DNA from: Chara braunii
Taxonomy: Eukaryota; Streptophyta; Charophyceae; Charales; Characeae
NCBI GenBank assembly: GCA_003427395.1
Contig: BFEA01000571.1
Location: 493,181 to 523,598 of the forward strand
DNA length: 30,418 bases
Reading direction: 5' to 3'
A model generated the notes under the pieces. The model was given only the letters and a program-made list of their open reading frames with translations, was not told where the DNA came from and did no database searches. This document shows, piece after piece, positions 10,091 through 19,844 of this stretch. Each line of letters opens with the position of its first letter. The stretch's first letter is position 1. The translations under genes were made by a program, and so were the position numbers.

Positions 10091-10899
10091 TTTTTTTAAA
10101 AGAAATTGGGCTTCTAATTTCATCAATAGGACTGTTGATACTCGGACATCCTTGGGAAGTCACACCGTATGGTGTACATATTTTCCTCTTTTGTGAGTTG
10201 TTTTTAAGACCTTCGGATGTTTTTGGACGGTACTTTACATAGGGGCGCATCAAATGGTATGGCTTCCTTAGGATGCTATACGATCAATGGTCCGATGTCG
10301 CGGAGATATAAAAATGTTAAAAATATTGGGTGTTTTTTATGAGCACCATGCCATCTATAATTCTTTTGCTAGCCTGTGTTTTTAGATATCTAGTTAGGTT
10401 CCATATGTTTTAAGGCATATGGAGTTCTGTTAGTGTGATCATGTTTTTTAAATTCGTCAATAGGCTTTATGAATGAAGATATTCGTACATGAACTGATAA
10501 TTTTTCCCTACACTCGGTATGTTGTTGGTTCTCCCCACCGGTGTTTTGTTGGTGTATAAGCCTAGAGGTTGACTGTTATATGTGTTAGTTGTATAGTTTT
10601 GAAAGTTTGTCTCCCTTCTGCATTAATTAGACTTTTTATCGTGGCGTTTACTAAGTTCAATTTAATTTTTTGAGTAAACAAATTTCGACATTTCCCATAT
10701 GATTTTTATTCTGTTTTTTTGAAGTTCGATTTGTTTTTTTGTAAAAGAAACAAAACAAATCAATTTTCACAAAAAAAAAAAAAAAAAAAAAAAAAATTGT
10801 GACTTATTTTTTAAGGCGTAACTTTGTCCATTTTGCCAATTCGTCCTTGGATCGTTGCAGACTTCAGTGAACAATTTTGAATTTGTGTTGTGTTGTAGG
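10091..10899. other. AT-rich unassigned DNA with an A26 run
   Basis: This lies upstream, on the minus strand, of the LINE RT and may hold the decayed linker of that element, but no block is legible. A run of 26 A lies at 10771-10796. No gene is seen. Confidence 0.4.
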
Positions 10900-11097
10900 T
10901 TAAACCATTAGTACCTTTCCCTACTTGAAAAGAAATACGCAGCTCGTTCACAACTTTTAACTTTTGGGAGTCGAGATGCGAGGTCAAAATGGTTGGTGGT
11001 GACAATCAAAATGAGGCATGCATTGATTCCTTTTTTTCGGCGTACGGGGCATTTCCAGGCTTAACTTCAATAGGTGGGCGAGGTATAGGTGGTTTAA
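10900..11097. mobile_element. Second candidate TTAA-type inverted-repeat element
   Basis: Starts TTAAACCATTAGTACC and ends with TAGGTGGTTTAA, whose complement is TTAAACCACCTA. The ends are an imperfect inverted repeat resembling the arms of the element at 9555-9712. Both interiors contain a CGTACGGG word. It looks like a more diverged family member of 198 bp. Support is weaker because the arms match over only about 8-12 bases. Confidence 0.45.
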
Positions 11098-12019
11098 ATT
11101 TCGCTATTTTCATAGCCTAATTTAGCATTTATTTTTATTTTTTTTTTTGCTCATCAGACTCTGATCCTAAGGTAAAAGTTGTTCACGTTATTGTTTTGCA
11201 TAACATAGTTGTTTTTCATATGTGTTTGATTTTTTTCTTATTATTATTTTTTTGGGGACCTACTTTGACCCTTGCACGATCGGACCGCTCGGGCAAACAA
11301 GGTGACCAAAGCGGTTGGGCTGGTAGCCTAGACACTTGGCCATTTTTTATATATTTAAGACTGAAAGTTGATTGAAACACAACTATGGTCATTGAGTGTT
11401 TTATGTGGTTGAACGAGGTTACCGACGTTTGTATGATATACAAGAACAATGTTCCAGATTATACAGTTCATTACCTACTAACATGCACTGAGACGACTTA
11501 GGTCTGGGATATGATCTAGAGCTTGTAGTTACCTCTGTTGCTTCCTAACAACCCATTACTCCTTTGATTTTTTATTTTTTTTTCTGCCCCTCTAGAGGTG
11601 AACTTTATTAGAATTATGAATTTTTTGAGTTTCTCTTGCTCTGACACAACTAACAAACATAAACTTAACAATGGTTAAGTACACTCATTTTTTAATTATG
11701 ACATCACCATGTCGGCGAACTTCCTACAAATAAGAAAAAACTCTCTTTACACAAATTATATAGTCATCACAATACCTTATATATTTTGGTGTATATTTTA
11801 TAACTCATCCACCAAACGTTCCACACCTCCAATTTAATTGTTGGTCTACACATTGTGTAGTATAATCCCGACATAACAAAGTTTACTGGAAATAAGCACC
11901 TTTTGCAATACTTCAAGTGATTTCAATTGTAGGTTACTCAAAACTATTTTATTTAGGGTACGTTTCCTTTCGGGTTTCTTTAGCACATCATATCACATTT
12001 TCTTCACAGGTAATATCAC
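11098..12019. other. AT-rich unassigned DNA
   Basis: Long T-rich and A-rich stretches with no recognisable domain on either strand. The somewhat GC-richer patch at 11255-11335 contains no tRNA fold or known motif that I can identify. Confidence 0.4.
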
Positions 12020-12243
12020 ACTTTCTTCATAGACAATGGTGCGAGCAAGTGCTTTCGCAAGAGTGTTCACGTAGTCCCCCTTCTTAAGACTTTTGCGATA
12101 ACTAACAATTTTTTGTTTTCTTTCACCACGTTTTCTGCATGCTCCAATAGCAAAAGTCAACTTCAAATACGAGTATTTACTAATGAACTTTGTATCATTG
12201 CAATTGTAATCACTTAGTGCATCGCAACAGTTTGATGTTGGGT
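12020..12243 (-). pseudogene. Possible Ty1/Copia RNase H relic
   Basis: Read on the minus strand, an open stretch of roughly 70 codons contains LSDYNCNDTKF and, further on, GERKQKIVS. These resemble the spacing of the Copia RNase H blocks (YSDADWAG...RKS and SKKQxxVxxS). Farther on, YVNTLAKALAR resembles the C-terminal ADIFTKAL block. The match is weak, key residues are altered, and no other Copia domain is confidently seen nearby. Confidence 0.3.
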
Positions 12244-12470
12244 AAAGGTTGACCCCCTGGCAACACTAGATGATCCTAATTAGTCAAAATGATATTAAAC
12301 CCCTACGTCTACCTTATTATTTCAATTACTTTTTTTATCATATGAAGAGTTAGCTTTTCAGGGCGCCTCGCCCAAGTACAGACCCGTCCGGAGTACCTCG
12401 GACATGCAGAAAGAGAGCGGGAAGGAGGAAAGAGGGAGGAGTGCCACGTCAGAGGAGGGAGGGAGGAGGG

Positions 12471-12985
12471 NNNNNNNNNNNNNNNNNNNNNNNNNNNNNN
12501 NNNNNNNNNNNNNNNNNNNNNNNNNNNNNNNNNNNNNNNNNNNNNNNNNNNNNNNNNNNNNNNNNNNNNNNNNNNNNNNNNNNNNNNNNNNNNNNNNNNN
12601 NNNNNNNNNNNNNNNNNNNNNNNNNNNNNNNNNNNNNNNNNNNNNNNNNNNNNNNNNNNNNNNNNNNNNNNNNNNNNNNNNNNNNNNNNNNNNNNNNNNN
12701 NNNNNNNNNNNNNNNNNNNNNNNNNNNNNNNNNNNNNNNNNNNNNNNNNNNNNNNNNNNNNNNNNNNNNNNNNNNNNNNNNNNNNNNNNNNNNNNNNNNN
12801 NNNNNNNNNNNNNNNNNNNNNNNNNNNNNNNNNNNNNNNNNNNNNNNNNNNNNNNNNNNNNNNNNNNNNNNNNNNNNNNNNNNNNNNNNNNNNNNNNNNN
12901 NNNNNNNNNNNNNNNNNNNNNNNNNNNNNNNNNNNNNNNNNNNNNNNNNNNNNNNNNNNNNNNNNNNNNNNNNNNNNNNNNNNNN
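12471..12985. other. Assembly gap (515 N)
   Basis: A run of undetermined bases flanked by a GA/GGAGG-rich tract on the left and a long A-run on the right. Low-complexity edges are the likely reason for the break. Any open frame drawn across it is meaningless. Confidence 0.99.

Positions 12986-13019
<34 letters not shown>
12986..13019. repeat. Poly-A run at the gap edge
   Basis: At least 34 A, its left side lost in the gap. The corresponding position before the second copy of the following duplication (about 14090-14165) is also A/GA-rich, so this run is probably part of the duplicated unit. Confidence 0.85.
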
Positions 13020-13021
<2 letters not shown>

Positions 13022-14071
13022 TTACCTCGAACCTTCATCGAGATGGCTCCACGACAGTCTTCATCAAGGAAGGGGAATGCAAGGTCAACGACAGTGCAGC
13101 ATCAGGGTGATGACAATGACGTGGCGCAACGGCAGGGCAACGACGATGGCACACCGACAATGGGTAACGGTTGGTGCGTGGCGGAGGGCGGCGGTCGAAG
13201 CTCGGGTATGTGTGGGCAAAAAACAAACCAGGATTCAAATTCGAATCTGGGACGTCGAGTGTCGTTAATCGTCGTCGATGGACCTAGATAAAATTATAAC
13301 AAAAAATTTAAAAGGGACATATCGACCCCCCCAAAATGATGCGTCGGCTGCCAAATTTTATTTTTGGCCTATGGGTCAAAGAGCGGCAAAGCCGTAATTT
13401 TTTTTTTCCACCGTTTTGGTGTCGACGTTGAGGGCGTCTGGGTGCCTGACCGGGGGGGGGTCGCATGGTCGGGCGGCCTGAGTGCCATTCCGGGCGACCG
13501 GTCGGGAAAGCAAGGTGAATAGCGATTTCAATTTGAGATTGTACATTCGAACTTGAGAAGTTAACAAAAGTGTTTATGCTTATGTGAATTCAAAGGATTT
13601 TCTTGTTCATTAAAAATGTATAATATGATATAAGGGTTTTTGTCGCAAAGCGCTGGCATATATTATATCAAGTGCCTAAAAACGTGCATGCAAAACAAAT
13701 GAGTCCGAATACGTTTCCATATAAACTTAAAAGCTATATTTTTATAAGTTGTGTGTCATTCAGTAAAATCATTAAAAGCAACGAGGAGATGTTAAATGAA
13801 GATAAAACATTGACTTCAATATCTTTAAATCATTTATTAGTGATCAGAGACTTGTTGCTCACCCTGCGTAAACGAAAGAAAACCTTAAATGAGTGAGAAA
13901 GTTGCATATGAAACACGTGGTAATTGTTACAAATATGGTTGTGGTCGACCCTGTAAACATCATTGCAACTTCGACCAACTGATTTAAGTGCATATAAGGA
14001 TGAACCCACTATTGTCAGTCAATGGTTAGAAGAGGAGCACATATTGGGAAAAAAAATTCGAATAGAAGAGT
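13020..14071. repeat. Direct duplication, copy 1 (about 1.05 kb)
   Basis: The unit begins TTTACCTCGAACCTTC and ends near GAATAGAAGAGT. It matches 14166-15150 in the same order. Landmarks shared by both include ATGATGCGTCGGCTGCCAAA, GTCGCATGGTCGGGCGG, CATATATTATATCAAGTGC, AAAATCATTAAAAGCAA and CAGTCAATGGTTAGAAGA. No long open frame is conserved between the copies, so the unit is taken as non-coding. Confidence 0.85.
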
Positions 14072-14165
14072 ATCAGAAAAAAACACACGAAATGAAGGAG
14101 AAAAAGTAGTAATAGAAAAAAAAGAAAAAGAAGGAGAAAAAACGAAGAAGACGAAGAAAAAAAAA
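14072..14165. repeat. A/GA-rich linker between duplication copies
   Basis: A purine tract of AAAAG and GAAGAA words joins the two copies, like the A-run before copy 1. Confidence 0.7.
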
Positions 14166-15150
14166 CTTACCTCGAATCTTCTACGGGATGGCACTACAAC
14201 AGTTTTCATCGAGGAAGGGGAAGGCGTGGTCAATGACAGTGTGGTAGCAGGGCGATGGCATGGCGGCAAGGCGACGACAATGGCATAACGACAATGAACA
14301 ACGGTTGGTGTATGGCGTAGGGTGGAGGGCGGTGGTCGAAGGGCAGGCATGCGCAGGGCAGAAAGGCTCAGGATTTTAATTTGATCTGGGACTTTGCATG
14401 CTGTCAATCGTCGTCAATCGACGACCTATATTTAAAAAAAAACTTATGAAAGGGGCTTACCGTACCCCAAAAAATGATGCGTCGGCTGCCAAATTTTATT
14501 TTTGGTTTACGGGCCAAAGAGCGGCAACGCCGTAATTTTTATTTGTCGTCATTTTGGTGTCAGTGCTGAGGGCGTCCCAAGTGTTTTTCCAGGCAATCGG
14601 GAAGGTCGCATGGTCGGGCGGCTCGAGTGCTATTCTAGGCGATCAGTCGGGAAAGCTAGACAAAAAGTGATTCTAGTTCGGGATTGTACATCCAAGCTTA
14701 AAAACTTTACAAAAATATTTATGCTTCTATGAATTCAAACAATCTTCTTAAGGTTTTTTGTCACAAGGCTCTGACATATATTATATCAAGTGCATGCAAA
14801 AGAAATGAGTTCGAATTTTTTCATATCAACTTAAAAATTTAAAAGCTATATTTTTAAAGTTTGTGTATCATTAAGTAAAATCATTAAAAGCAATGAAAAA
14901 ATGTTCAATGAAGATAAGACATCGACTTCAATATTCCTAAATGATTTGCTAGTGATCAAAAACTTGTTGCCCACCCTACATAGAAGAAAAAACCTCAAAT
15001 GATTGTTCGAAATGTGGTTGTGGTCGGTCATGTAAACACCACCGCAACTCCGACCAACCCATTTAAGTGCATATAAGCGTGAACCCACTATCATCAGTCA
15101 ATGGTTAGAAGACGAGCGCATATTGGAAGATATTTTTCAGATAGAAGAGT
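14166..15150. repeat. Direct duplication, copy 2 (about 0.99 kb)
   Basis: This is the second copy of the unit at 13020-14071, diverged by many substitutions and small indels. It lacks a segment corresponding to about 13605-13640 and one near 13900-13925 of copy 1. The divergence implies an old duplication. The same landmark words occur at an offset that starts at about 1146 and shrinks to about 1080 through deletions. Confidence 0.85.
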
Positions 15151-16134
15151 CTTAATTTTCTTAAAAAGGAAGACCTTCTATATAAATATTGACATTTAAT
15201 GGAACAGGTAACTCACTTAAGCACTTAAGTGCATGTGGATTCAGACACAGGTCAAAGGAAAATCTATAAGAGGTAGGATTGATCAAATGCATCAATCTCA
15301 TACCGTTCAGACGATTAGTTTTATCTTGTAACTCTAGTGCACACCTAAAAACATTTGGATAAATTCAAGTAGATCCAAAAGTATTATTCTTTTGTATCAC
15401 TTGTATTAAAATTTATACACTCCGTCAATCCATCTTAGTCTATCCAGGACGTACTTTGCATTTCTTTATGTCAATTTTCTTGTATTGAAGTCTTAACGCT
15501 TTTTCACATTTTTACCAACTCTCACAAAGATAAAACATATCATTCGCATCATAATACATCTCCACTTTTCTCTGTTATTTCAAGATCCTTATTTTATTTC
15601 GAATGTAGTTAATAAGTAAACCAGTCTTATCTTAAAGTTGGAACAGACTCTTCTACTACTATGTTGAGTGTACATTTTCGATATGTCTTCCTGAACGTTT
15701 AACTTTATTGCAATGGGAAGGATCTTCGCTTCCTTTGTTACCATAGATGTGAAACTATTGCTCTAACAATTAATCACAACATCGACAACGAATGAGAACA
15801 TAATTGGGCATCCTGCATCATCAATTATATGGCACTCCGCCTTAAGTTCAACCAACAATTGACAACTTATGAAGGTACACGTGCTTAAATAATGGTGTTA
15901 TCTTCAACGAATGTTTCGCTAAAACTGTTATGTTGGTTGATTTATCAGTTTTGCCGCTATCTGTTTTTTCGGAACATTTTTGGATCTCCAAACATGAGGG
16001 TCTCCGATCTTTCGGACCGGTTAGAAGGTGCGAACATCTCCGGACTGTCACACGTGGTTAAAAGGGAACCCCATTTTTCAACCCTAGTTAACCCCCGTAA
16101 CCCTGAAAAGTGCATTGAATATCAATTTTTTTAG

Positions 16135-16136
<2 letters not shown>
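15151..16136. other. AT-rich unassigned DNA
   Basis: About 1 kb without a recognisable gene. The minus strand between about 15300 and 15850 has fragments faintly reminiscent of a Copia reverse transcriptase in broken frames, too weak to annotate. Confidence 0.35.
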
Positions 16137-16166
<30 letters not shown>

Positions 16167-16175
16167 NTTTTTTTT
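16137..16175. repeat. Poly-T run containing one N
   Basis: About 38 T with an undetermined base near 16167, the sort of tract that assemblers fail to resolve. Confidence 0.9.
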
Positions 16176-16803
16176 GTCCAGTTTTATTTTTTGTCAAGGT
16201 CTGTGTGTGCCAAGTTTCGTGTTTGTTGGGGTCTTGGAGTTGACTGTTTTGGGTAGCCCTGAAAAATCCTGAAAATCTTGAAAACTGAAAAGAGTGAATT
16301 TTGCATAAAAACACATCTTTGCCTTGCTGTTTTATAGGTTTTTTAAGTTTTTTTTCAATTTTTTTTTGTAAATAGTTAGTATGATGTCCACTCTATAAAT
16401 TGCTGGCAAGTTAAGTTAAAATAACCGTTTGGTTTTGTTATAAAATGGCCGACTTGGTCTGAACATTGAGGTTTCCGTTAAGCGTCTCTCCGGACTGTAA
16501 AAAAAAAAAAAAAACGTTTATGCATAATAATAATCAAAACTATTTTTTGCCTCAGAATCATGTCGGATTTCCCAACCAAACTTGAGTTAGAAATAAAAAG
16601 TCATTATATATATATATTAATAATTAAAAAGAGGAGTACATATTCTCATACATATGTTCGCCACATATGATAGTATATACTCCAACCTTGTGTATATCTA
16701 TACGGTGTTACATAGCGATATTATATTTATTATTAATTTATTATATTCCTTACAGACTTCGGTTATAAAGAGTGTAGACTTCAGTTAAAAAAAAAAAAAA
16801 AAA
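16176..16803. other. AT-rich unassigned DNA with A-runs
   Basis: A-runs occur at about 16499-16514 and 16786-16803, and an AT dinucleotide patch at about 16605-16618. No gene or RNA is recognised. Confidence 0.4.
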
Positions 16804-17226
16804 TCACAATGCTTCATACTTTATAAACAGACTTGCATTTGTATAATAGTTATGCAAATGGAGGGTTATTGTTAGAGTGTGAACTAAGCTCAACTAAGTT
16901 GAACTAACTGAAGTTTATACTTTGAAAATGAGGTTGTATATTACAGTTATAACACTGTTATACTATAATTGTAATACACTCTGTAAGAAAAACCGATTGT
17001 TCACGGTGTTTCATACTTCATAAACAAACTTGCATGTGTATAATATTTATACAAATGCAGTCTGTTGTTGGAGTGTGAGTTCAACTAAGTTGAAGTAACT
17101 GAATTTTTTACTTTGTTAACAAGTTTGTATATTACAGTTACAATAATGAAGTCTGTACTTTGTAAATTAATTAATATATGATAATTATAACACTGCTATA
17201 TTATAACTGTAATACACTTTGCAAAA
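16804..17226. repeat. Tandem repeat of about 200 bp, two copies
   Basis: Copy A (16804-17000) and copy B (17001-17226) both begin TCAC followed by TTCATACTT. They share AACTTGCAT-type, TGTATAATA, TCAACTAAGTTGAA and GTATATTACAGTTA words, and end with TATAACTGTAATACACT-like sequence. Copy B has an insertion of roughly 30 bases. The sequence is AT-rich and non-coding. Confidence 0.75.
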
Positions 17227-17757
17227 AAATGGAGCCCGCATACAGTCTCGTTAACCCACTCCTCGACGAAAACAAAACATAAAAAAACCCTAAAACTGAT
17301 TCGGGGATTCGAATCCTCAATGGGGAAAAGTCATGAACCTTTTTTGTTGCCCTTGAAATTTGGCAGATCCAAACCTCCCGGATGGGACGTGTAGACTCCG
17401 AACCAAACCCCGATCGTCTGGACGGTGGTACGGATGTTCGGATCGTAAACATGGTTTATACTACGAGCCTATCTTGCTCATCTGCACGTTTTTGGATTCG
17501 AACTTGAGGCTATACGCCTCGGTCCTGCACGCCTTCACTACGGGCTGTGAGCCCGTGTCCTCGCGGTATATCAGTATCGTTTCAGTTTTAACGGATATCC
17601 TGAAGGACCTAAGTAGCCATTCCGGATATACGGCGACCACCAGACAACGCGGTTTATTGGGCTGGATATAACCGGAAATACTATTTCCAAAATATGCGCA
17701 GGCTTGGTTTCACATTTTGGGGGCACTGGGGGTTTTAAAATAAAATAAAATAAAATA
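17227..17757. other. Unassigned DNA ending in a TAAAA microsatellite
   Basis: GC rises to intermediate here. A T-arm-like GGGGATTCGAATCCTC at about 17303-17318 lacks any tRNA context. Short TAAAA repeats at about 17736-17757 form the left flank of the MITE that follows. Confidence 0.4.
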
Positions 17758-18131
17758 GGGATAATTTGCAAAATACCCCCACAAGTTGAAATATATGCCA
17801 GAATGCCCTTGAAACATGTGGGTAGAGCGGAATACCCTTTTGGGCCGAAATCTTTGTGTTGTGCCCCTGTCAGGCGGGTGTGCAATTTTGCAATCTGGAT
17901 CTCCAAGTTTGGGCCTTGGCCTTTTGCAATAGCGCCTAGGAGAAGTTGGTAAGTATTGGGGCATTTGGCAAAGTTGGACGGTACCCGGTAGGGGTATATT
18001 GCAAAGATGGAGGTCCAACTGACGTTAGGGGCATTTCACAAAATATATTTTTTGTCAGAGGGGCATTCCACATCTTTTAGAGGCATTTTGGCATATATCT
18101 CAACTTCTGGGGGTATTTTGCAAATTATCCC
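17758..18131 (+). mobile_element. MULE-type MITE, copy 1
   Basis: A 374-bp non-coding element. Its ends are GGGATAATTTGCAAAATACC and the complement of the same, extending as imperfect terminal inverted repeats for about 65 bases. The 9 bases on each outer side are identical (AATAAAATA), the target-duplication length of Mutator-like elements. The flank is itself a TAAAA repeat, so that match alone is weak. No transposase is encoded, so movement would need a transposase supplied by another element. The whole element matches the reverse complement of the neighbour at 18185-18588. Confidence 0.85.
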
Positions 18132-18184
18132 AATAAAATAAAATAAAATAAAACAATATATTTATTTATTTATTATTATTATTA

Positions 18185-18588
18185 GGGATAATTTGCAAAA
18201 TACCTCGATAAGTTGAGATATGTGCCAAAATGCCCCTGAAAGATGTGGGTAGAGCGGACTGCCCCTCTCACAAAACGAAAAATTTGTGAAATGCCCCGGT
18301 TGGAACCCCCATCTTTGTGATATACCCCTACCGGGTACCATCCAACTTTGCAAAATACCCGGAGCTTGCCAACTTTCCTAAGGCCCAGTTGCAAAAGGCC
18401 AAGGACCTGACAGGGGCATAACACAAAGTTTGCACAAACCGCAAGGTCCAGATTGCAAATTTGCACACCCACCTGACAGGGGCATAACACAAAGTTTTCG
18501 GCCCAAAAGGGCATTCCGCTCTGCCCACGCCTTTTAGGGGTATTTTGGCACAAATCTCAACTTATGGGGGTATTTCACAAATTATCCC
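18185..18588 (-). mobile_element. MULE-type MITE, copy 2 (inverted relative to copy 1)
   Basis: A 404-bp element of the same family in the opposite orientation, only 53 bases from copy 1. Terminal inverted repeats begin GGGATAATTTG and run about 85 bases. The flanking 9-mers are identical (TTATTATTA), again in a microsatellite-like target. Internally the phrase GACAGGGGCATAACACAAAG occurs twice, an extra short duplication not present in copy 1. It is non-coding. Confidence 0.85.
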
Positions 18589-18638
18589 TTATTATTATGA
18601 GTTTTTATTTATTATTATTATTATTATTTTTTGCTACC

Positions 18639-18709
18639 TTTTTTTTTTTTTTTTTTTTTTTTTTGGCCATGCTAATCTTCTCTGTATCGTTCCAATATTA
18701 ACGGATTTT
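18639..18709 (-). pseudogene. Truncated, polyadenylated U6 snRNA retropseudogene
   Basis: On the minus strand the sequence reads ATCCG, a short variable stretch, then GGAACGATACAGAGAAGATT and AGCATGGCC, followed directly by 26 A. The first part is the central region of U6 snRNA, including the ACAGAGA box that pairs with the 5' splice site and the AGC catalytic triad. The 5' stem-loop and everything after GGCC are missing. A tail of A in place of the U6 3' half indicates reverse transcription of a processed or hybrid RNA by LINE machinery. No Pol III terminator or promoter is present, so it should be silent. Confidence 0.85.
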
Positions 18710-19063
18710 GAAAAAACAAAAAAAAAGAAGGCCCGATATGGGCCGTCAATCTCCGAAGATCAACGACCCAGATCGGGCCGTTTTTGAATTCGAAATCATG
18801 GGCCTACCGGGCGTGTTGCCGCGAGAAACCGCCTGCCCCCACCTCCCCACCACGAACGTCCGCTACCCCGCCACCCCGCCACCCCGCCACCCCGCTGCCC
18901 CGCTGTCCCGCTGCTCCGTTGCTTGACGAAGCACCCACGTCGCGCCGTGCAGCCGCCGCCAGTGCAAGGGGAGAGGCACAGCCATTGTCAGCAACCAAGG
19001 AGGATCCATGGCCAAAATCTGCCGTCCAGGTATGTGAACTGCTACGCCTCGAAACAACCGTCC
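18710..19063. other. GC-rich unassigned stretch with CCACCCCG repeats
   Basis: A short tandem array of CCGCCACCCCG-type units occupies about 18866-18918. The plus strand is open here (ORF 18784-19320) but encodes Pro/Ala-rich then Ser/Phe/Leu-rich low complexity running into a pyrimidine tract. No domain is seen, so no gene is called. Confidence 0.45.
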
Positions 19064-19318
19064 CTGACCCACCCTCCACCACCTCCTCTTCTTCTTTGTC
19101 TTCCTCTAATCTTCCTCTTTTTTCCTTTCTTTTTCTTCTTCTTGTCTTTCTTCCCTGTCTTCCTCTAATCTTCCTCTTTTTTCCTTTCTTTTTCTTCTTC
19201 TTGTCTTTCTTCTTCTTCTTCGCTATTTTCTTCTTCGACATTTTTCTCCATATCCCCCTCCTAGTTCTCTCTGTTTCTTCTTCTTCTTCTTCTTCTTCTT
19301 CTTCTAAGTTCTTGAGTT
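19064..19318. repeat. CTT-rich polypyrimidine tract with a 62-bp tandem duplication
   Basis: TTC and TTCTT words dominate. Two consecutive near-identical copies of about 62 bp both start CTTCCTCTAATCTTCC (about 19099 and 19160). It ends in a (TTC)n run. Confidence 0.85.
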
Positions 19319-19367
19319 GAAGATCGAACATGACTTTGAGGGTAGGCACAGGTCTCGTGCGGAAAAA

Positions 19368-19371
<4 letters not shown>

Positions 19372-19457
<86 letters not shown>

Positions 19458-19458
19458 N

Positions 19459-19539
<81 letters not shown>
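19372..19539. repeat. GA dinucleotide microsatellite with one N
   Basis: About 84 GA units with an undetermined base near 19458. Confidence 0.95.
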
Positions 19540-19542
<3 letters not shown>

Positions 19543-19573
19543 AGGAGGAGAGAACGATTGCCGGGCGGGGGAG

Positions 19574-19745
19574 GAGGAGGCAGCAGCAGCAGCGGCAGCA
19601 GCAGAAGAAGAAGAATAGTGGAAACAGTGGCCAACTGCCTTACGTACACGCTTCGAAAGCTCATCAATACATAGCCACGGATACTCATCTCAGTTCACGC
19701 GCACAAAAGAAGAAGAAGAAGAAGAAGAAGAAGAAGAAGAAGAAG
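19574..19745. repeat. CAG/GAA trinucleotide tracts
   Basis: Imperfect CAG/GCA repeats at about 19578-19602 pass into GAA, and a clean GAA run lies at about 19707-19745. Short unique sequence lies between. Confidence 0.85.
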
Positions 19746-19844
19746 GGGAGCAGGAAGAAGGGACGGGCGAGGAGTTGAGGAGGGTCGAATGACGGCCGGC
19801 CTGGGGTTGTCGGTCTCGGGAGGAGCGGTGGCGGTGTTTTGTAA

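Noticed and set aside
12404-13291. Open frames of 275-295 codons
   Set aside because: Most of their length is the 515-base gap of N; they are not real.
17295-17325. tRNA T-arm-like GGGGATTCGAATCCTC
   Set aside because: No D-arm, anticodon arm or acceptor stem can be placed upstream; an isolated match.
18639-18709. Functional U6 or U6atac gene
   Set aside because: Only the central part of U6 is present and it runs into poly-A. The sequence is major U6, not U6atac, so no link to the 65K minor-spliceosome gene is implied.
18784-19688. Open frames of 178 codons (plus) and 294 codons (minus)
   Set aside because: Driven by CCACCCCG, TTC and GA repeats; the minus frame also crosses an N.
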